NCBI GenBank assembly: GCA_013202445.1
Contig: JABMRW010000136.1
Span: forward strand, 1-8,980
DNA: 8,980 nt
Source: Deltaproteobacteria bacterium
GTDB taxonomy: Bacteria > Chloroflexota > Dehalococcoidia > Dehalococcoidales > BS750m-G39
Reading direction: 5' to 3'
The translations under genes and the position numbers were made by a program. A model generated the notes under the pieces. That model worked only from the letters and a program-made list of their open reading frames with translations. It was not told the DNA's origin and made no database searches. Shown piece by piece: positions 6,096 to 8,980 of the stretch; the first letter of the stretch is position 1; every line of letters begins with the position of its first letter.

Positions 6096-6497
6096 CTAGA
6101 TAATACCCCAGTCCCGGTAGCCCTGCTGAATAACCGCCAGGTACTCCTTGGAAGGCGCCGCTTCGTCGGCGCGCCCGGTTCTGACGTAGGTCACCGCCTC
6201 TATCAGCCCGCCGAAGTCATCGTTCACCCCTATATTCACCCTGGTATACAGGTCGGGAGCGCCCTGGTTTTTATCCAGCCGCCTCAGGTCCTCTTCCGAA
6301 AGCTCATAGATAGCCCCCAGCACCCTCTCCCCCCGGAAAGGCTGGATGGTAGCCACCCCGCCCCGCCACTTCCGGGACCAGCCGCCGAAGACCAGCTTGT
6401 AGTGATGCAGGATAACGATAGACACCGGCCTGGCCGCCGGGCAGCGTTCCTTCATCTGCTGCTTGTTGAGGTTAGAGCCGTAAGCGAAGTAATGCAC
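6096..6497 (-). CDS. Gamma-glutamylcyclotransferase-like protein with Glu-to-Gln at the catalytic position
   Basis: 133 residues with the gamma-glutamylcyclotransferase (GGCT/AIG2-like) fold: MHYFAYGSNLNKQQMKERCP carries the YGSNL substrate-binding loop (6-10), followed by YKLVFGG, GAIYELSEEDLRRLD and YTRV. Active relatives release 5-oxoproline from gamma-glutamyl amines or dipeptides using a Glu in a LDxxEG motif. Here that motif reads LDKNQGAP, placing Gln at residue 78 (codon CAG, 6264-6266). The protein may be catalytically weak or a binding-only variant, unless another acid takes over. The start is GTG 6497, with GGGGGA a few bases upstream and no better in-frame ATG; YFAYGSN begins at once, as in the family. 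It is the first gene of the operon with the solute-binding protein, whose ATG lies one base past its stop. Confidence 0.88.
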   Translation of the reverse strand: MHYFAYGSNLNKQQMKERCPAARPVSIVILHHYKLVFGGWSRKWRGGVATIQPFRGERVLGAIYELSEEDLRRLDKNQGAPDLYTRVNIGVNDDFGGLIEAVTYVRTGRADEAAPSKEYLAVIQQGYRDWGII

Positions 6498-6525
6498 CGT
6501 TCCCCCACGCTGGTTATTCCCGCTA

Positions 6526-6555
6526 ATAATAGCACGCTATCACGAAAATTGGCAA
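6526..6555 (-). promoter_or_regulatory. Promoter of the cyclotransferase / binding protein / synthetase operon
   Basis: On the - strand TTGCCA (6555-6550) and TATTAT (6531-6526) are 18 bases apart, each one mismatch from the sigma70 consensus. Start of transcription is expected near 6519, giving a leader of about 20 bases before GTG 6497. I saw no other good promoter upstream of the later genes of this operon. Confidence 0.65.
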
Positions 6556-6576
6556 AAAAATTACACAAAATCGTGA
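6540..6576. promoter_or_regulatory. Inverted and direct repeats in the divergent control region
   Basis: TCACGA (6540-6545) and TCGTGA (6571-6576) form an inverted repeat across the -35 region of the - strand promoter. AAAATTAC at 6557-6564 recurs at 6579-6586, 22 bases apart, about two helical turns. They could be operator half-sites for a shared regulator, but the region is AT-rich and short matches arise easily. Confidence 0.3.
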
Positions 6577-6581
6577 CAAAA

Positions 6582-6599
6582 ATTACCAGAAAGGGTAAT
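6582..6599. promoter_or_regulatory. Candidate operator dyad ATTACC-N6-GGTAAT
   Basis: A perfect 6-bp dyad (6582-6587 and 6594-6599) with a 6-base spacer overlaps the -35 element and the -35/-10 spacer of the + strand promoter. A dimeric repressor bound there would block that promoter. No regulator gene is adjacent except possibly the unknown 104-residue protein. Confidence 0.4.
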
Positions 6600-6612
6600 A
6601 AAATGTTATAAT
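6583..6612 (+). promoter_or_regulatory. Extended -10 promoter of the 104-residue orphan gene
   Basis: A perfect TATAAT (6607-6612) is preceded by TG at 6604-6605 (extended -10), with TTACCA (6583-6588) 18 bases upstream as a fair -35. Start expected near 6619, about 30 bases before ATG 6650, which has AGGGG at 6641-6645. Confidence 0.75.
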
Positions 6613-6649
6613 TTATGTAGTACAATAGTGGTAGGACTAAAGGGGCAAT

Positions 6650-6964
6650 ATGGAACAGGTCAAAACTGAACAAGGATCAGGCCTCGGTAAACTCAAGCTC
6701 GGCCTTGAATGGGAAGCCGGAGGAACTCCGCCCGGGGATTCGGCGCCGGGGCAGTGGGCGGTGGCAAGACGGGTGCGAGACTGGGCGGTCTTATTCCGCT
6801 CCGCCAAAGGAGCTGAATACGTTGTCCATACCTTCCCCTTAACCGAAGCCGGCGAGAGAGCCGCCAAGACTATGGCCGCCAAGCTGGTGGACGTTGCCTG
6901 GGGAAAAGGCACCATGGTTGAAAAAACCAAAGCCGACCGGAAACAAGAAGAAACCTCGTCCTGA
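6650..6964 (+). CDS. Small hypothetical protein
   Basis: A 104-residue charged, soluble protein that I do not recognise. It has no signal peptide, membrane segment, Cys cluster or known motif. The middle (WAVARRVRDWAVLFRSAKGA, then EYVVHTFPLTEAGERAAKTM) looks like a compact domain with a helix-forming C-terminal half, and the ends are low-complexity and hydrophilic, the tail being rich in Lys and Glu. The case for a real gene is its context: an extended -10 promoter, AGGGG four bases before the ATG, and a fit of the ORF into the gap, ending 5 bases before the stop of convergent radC. An opposing reading frame of about 97 codons (6637-6930) lacks such signals. Function unknown; it shares a control region with the divergent cyclotransferase operon. 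Confidence 0.75.
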   Translation: MEQVKTEQGSGLGKLKLGLEWEAGGTPPGDSAPGQWAVARRVRDWAVLFRSAKGAEYVVHTFPLTEAGERAAKTMAAKLVDVAWGKGTMVEKTKADRKQEETSS

Positions 6965-6969
6965 CCCCG

Positions 6970-7689
6970 TCACCCCTGCCAGCCCCCAAACAACCCCTCC
7001 CGCTTCAAGCTGAAGTGTTTTTTATCCCCGATAATTATATGGTCTAATACCTCTATGCCGATAATCTCCCCCGCCTCAGCCAGCCCCCTGGTCAGCTTTA
7101 TATCATCCTCCGAGGCGGTGGGATCGCCCGAGGGATGGTTGTGGACAAAGATAATCGCAGCGGCGCTGGCCGCTATCGCCTCCTTGTACACCTCCCGGGG
7201 GTGGACTATGCTGGCATCCAGGCTGCCGATGGAGATTTCGGCTATTTTTATCAACTGGTTCCTGGTATCCAGCAGCAGCGCCAGAAAATGCTCCTTCTTC
7301 TTACCCCCCAGCCTCCCCCTTACCAGGGCAGCCACGGCCTCCGGAGTCTCCACCACCGGCTTATCCTGAGTTTCAGCGTAGCCGCCCAGCCGGCTGGATA
7401 ACTCAAAGGCCGCCTTAATCTGGGCCGCCTTGGCCAGACCGATTCCCTTCACCCCGGAAAGCTCCTCCACCGAGGCATCGGAGATGCCTTTTAGACCGCC
7501 AAACCGGGCCAGCAGCCTCTGGGCGGTGACCATCACCGATTCACCGGAAACGCCCCGCCCCAGCAGCACCGCCAGTATTTCCTGGGCCGATAAGGCCTCC
7601 GCCCCGAACCTTTGCAGTCTCTCCCGGGGCCGCTCGGCGGGCGGCAAATCACGGATGGTGAATGATTTCTTGGCTTTATTCACCTTCAC
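6970..7689 (-). CDS. radC: RadC family JAB/MPN-domain protein
   Basis: 239 residues, normal for the family. The N-terminal UPF0758-type helical region contains RDLPPAERPRERLQRFGAEA and a helix-hairpin-helix (GVKGIGLAKAAQIKAA, 79-94) that suggests DNA binding. The C-terminal JAB/JAMM domain has E133, then EVYKEAI and the metal-binding HNHPSGDPTASEDD: H183, H185, S193 and D196, an exact HxHx7SxxD zinc motif. RadC was named for a DNA-repair phenotype, but that role has been questioned and its activity is unsettled; homologues also occur on mobile elements. Start GTG 7689 overlaps the TGA of the upstream peptidase gene in GTGA, with GGCGGTGGG just upstream, so translation is probably coupled. A second GTG two codons in is the only close alternative. 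Confidence 0.95.
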   Translation of the reverse strand: MKVNKAKKSFTIRDLPPAERPRERLQRFGAEALSAQEILAVLLGRGVSGESVMVTAQRLLARFGGLKGISDASVEELSGVKGIGLAKAAQIKAAFELSSRLGGYAETQDKPVVETPEAVAALVRGRLGGKKKEHFLALLLDTRNQLIKIAEISIGSLDASIVHPREVYKEAIAASAAAIIFVHNHPSGDPTASEDDIKLTRGLAEAGEIIGIEVLDHIIIGDKKHFSLKREGLFGGWQG

Positions 7690-8804
7690 GAACCCACCGC
7701 CGCCTGGTATTTATCGTTGACATATTCCCGCCACAGGCTGTCCAGTTCGTCCATATCAAAACCGTAAACCGCTTCCAGAGCGTCGTCGTAGCCGCTGCCC
7801 CGCTTAAAGGTAGTCAAAAGCTCAAACATCTTACTCTGCCCGTAGCTGGTTATAAGAAACTCTACCAGGCTGTGGCTCTGGGCATAGGAAAGGATGGCCT
7901 CCCCGGAATAAGCCGAGAAGGGGCTGCACAGGCTCTGCACCGATATAATGCTGCCCCCGGCTATAGCCTCCCCAAGGCTGCCGCTGAATTCGGAGCCCAG
8001 CATCCCCTCACTGCGCATGGCCAGTCCCTCATCCAGCCAGGTAGGCAGGTCGTTATAGGGGTTAAGGGTTATCTGGTGAATAACCAGGTGGGTCAGCTCG
8101 TGGGCGATGGCGTCCTTGCCCCAGCTGATATTCTCAGGAGATATGCCGATAGCCATAGTGCTGTACCGGGTAAAGGCCACCCCGCCCGTCCACTCCTGGG
8201 GAAAAATCATGGCCCCCTGTAAATCACCGGAATCAGCGTAGATATAGAGCCGGGCCGGTCTCTCCAGCTCGGCGCCGGTATCCTCGGCCAGCCCCTCCAG
8301 GTCGGCCTGGGTCGCCGCCATCAATTCCTGGATGAAGGCGTCATCACCGCTGTACCAGAAAAGGGTAACCTTGCCCTCGGTCAGGCTGCGCCAGTCATAG
8401 CGGGTGTCATCAAATTGCACCTGCGCCGGCTCAGTTGCCAGCTGATTACCGCCGTCATCGGTTAACTTCCACCAGTATTCCACGCTGGAGCCGGGCGGCA
8501 GCCCGCCGGTCTTTATCATCTCCAGAGCCCAGCCGACATCTACTGTGGCAGCGGGGACAAACTCGATATATACCTCGCTTATCACCTCAGCAAAGCCGGC
8601 CCGGTCCATGACATAGCACAGGCGGATATCGGTGATATTCTCATCGCTTTGGGCGGATAGACTAAAGTTGAGACGGGAAGGAAAAACGGCCTCCGCCGAG
8701 CTTCCTATTACGGCCAGCCCGCTCTGGGCTTGAGCCAGGCTGGGGCTTAATATAGCCACGAGCAAACATAATACTAAAGCTAATACGCCAATCTTTTTAA
8801 TCAT
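7686..8804 (-). CDS. Exported HELTH metallopeptidase-like protein (Peptidase MA-like)
   Basis: 372 residues from ATG 8804. A Sec signal peptide (IKK, hydrophobic 5-20, AQA cleavage motif ending at A26, no lipobox Cys) sends it out of the cytoplasm. Residues about 30-135 look like a beta-rich domain, followed by a gluzincin peptidase domain. AIAHELTHLVIHQ gives H235, E236 and H239. WLDEGLA supplies E259, the third zinc ligand, 20 residues later, and the spacing and DEGLA match Peptidase MA-like proteins. Zinc and peptide hydrolysis are inferred from the family; the substrate is unknown. ATG is chosen over GTG 8813, because that GTG lies inside the Shine-Dalgarno GGTGGAG. The stop overlaps radC in GTGA. 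The upstream leader and first 11 codons are repeated in inverted orientation at the window end. Confidence 0.9.
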   Translation of the reverse strand: MIKKIGVLALVLCLLVAILSPSLAQAQSGLAVIGSSAEAVFPSRLNFSLSAQSDENITDIRLCYVMDRAGFAEVISEVYIEFVPAATVDVGWALEMIKTGGLPPGSSVEYWWKLTDDGGNQLATEPAQVQFDDTRYDWRSLTEGKVTLFWYSGDDAFIQELMAATQADLEGLAEDTGAELERPARLYIYADSGDLQGAMIFPQEWTGGVAFTRYSTMAIGISPENISWGKDAIAHELTHLVIHQITLNPYNDLPTWLDEGLAMRSEGMLGSEFSGSLGEAIAGGSIISVQSLCSPFSAYSGEAILSYAQSHSLVEFLITSYGQSKMFELLTTFKRGSGYDDALEAVYGFDMDELDSLWREYVNDKYQAAVGS

Positions 8805-8807
8805 TTT

Positions 8808-8814
8808 CTCCACC
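8808..8814 (-). promoter_or_regulatory. Ribosome binding site of the exported peptidase gene
   Basis: On the - strand GGTGGAG is followed by AAA and ATG 8804. It decides the start: the GTG in frame three codons upstream is part of this site. An identical copy on the + strand (8938-8944) precedes ATG 8948. Confidence 0.65.
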
Positions 8815-8851
8815 CGGACTTATTTTAAACCCCTTTAATTTTTAGAACCCC

Positions 8852-8900
8852 ATCCCCTGTATCCCCTTCCCCTTTCTATGGGTAAGGGTATACCGGGTAG
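8852..8900. repeat. Imperfect palindromic centre of the inverted repeat
   Basis: Folding about 8876, 17 of 24 facing positions pair and 7 do not. The left half is C-rich and the right half G-rich, the same style as the REP-like hairpins at 1-44 and 1170-1213. It is probably a native REP-like hairpin at which the larger inverted repeat arose. Confidence 0.7.
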
Positions 8901-8947
8901 GGGGTTCTAAAAATTAAAGGGGTTTAAAATAAGTCCGGGTGGAGAAA

Positions 8948-8980
8948 ATGATTAAAAAGATTGGCGTATTAGCTTTAGTA
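8948..8980 (+). CDS. Partial copy of the exported peptidase gene start (cut by window end)
   Basis: The eleven codons MIKKIGVLALV are identical in every base to the start of the - strand gene at 8804, with the same GGTGGAG site before the ATG. If the inverted repeat is real, a second identical or near-identical gene begins here, transcribed away from the first. If the repeat is a fold-back artefact, this is not a separate gene. The sequence shown cannot decide. Confidence 0.35.
   Translation, partial: MIKKIGVLALV

Larger units (their letters stand above)
8772..8980. repeat. Long inverted repeat, two perfect 80-base arms
   Basis: Bases 8772-8851 are exactly the reverse complement of 8901-8980, all 80 positions matching. 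The arms contain the first 33 coding bases and the full leader of the exported peptidase gene. The right arm is cut by the window end, so the repeat could be longer. Identity covers coding and non-coding parts alike, which implies either a very recent duplication or a fold-back or assembly artefact. Confidence 0.95.

Noticed and set aside
6452..6673. Hydrophobic frame of 73 codons on the - strand through the divergent promoter region
   Set aside because: Its hydrophobic start comes from AT-rich promoter DNA read as Leu/Ile/Phe codons, and it overlaps the cyclotransferase-like gene in another frame.
7662..8222. Open frame of 186 codons antisense to the exported peptidase gene
   Set aside because: No ribosome binding site or recognisable domain; the opposite strand encodes the HELTH motif and DEGLA.
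8805..8813. GTG 8813 as start of the exported peptidase
   Set aside because: It lies within the GGTGGAG ribosome binding site of ATG 8804.

Overview
The window is ordinary bacterial chromosome of moderately high GC content, with short AT-rich regulatory gaps and C-rich/G-rich hairpin repeats between genes. The gene mix suggests an uncultured Chloroflexota member, perhaps class Dehalococcoidia. It comprises two Cys-rich DUF3795 proteins, a solute-binding lipoprotein without permeases, an ADP-forming acyl-CoA synthetase alpha-type subunit and an exported Peptidase-MA-like protein. This placement is inferred from gene content and is only moderately certain. No phage, transposase, CRISPR or defence locus is visible, and I see no clear new multi-gene system.

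Region 1 (1-3096, all + strand). A REP-like hairpin precedes a DUF3795 gene that is frameshifted at a run of six G. A small membrane methyltransferase-like gene (ICMT family) follows. A roughly 250-base gap filled with decayed hairpin repeats leads to a second, intact DUF3795 gene. Its last 8 bases overlap the start of serS (seryl-tRNA synthetase). Sixty-seven bases after serS lies tRNA-Ser(UGA) with its own sigma70-type promoter, so the enzyme and a cognate tRNA are neighbours.

Region 2 (3099-6497, all - strand). A tightly packed operon reads, in transcription order, gamma-glutamylcyclotransferase-like protein (catalytic Glu replaced by Gln), peptide-type solute-binding lipoprotein, then acyl-CoA synthetase alpha-type protein. 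The last gene stops 2 bases from the tRNA 3' end in a convergent arrangement.

Region 3 (6498-6964). A 152-base AT-rich divergent control region carries one promoter for the - strand operon and one for a + strand orphan gene of 104 residues. Small dyads and direct repeats could be operators.

Region 4 (6970-8980). An exported HELTH metallopeptidase-like gene and radC lie on the - strand with a 4-base GTGA overlap. Upstream of the peptidase the window ends in an inverted repeat with perfect 80-base arms. This repeats the first 33 coding bases and the whole leader of that gene on the + strand, around an imperfect palindromic centre. It is either a very recent inverted duplication or a fold-back or assembly artefact. 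It is the most striking structure in the window and should be resolved before anything to its right is trusted.
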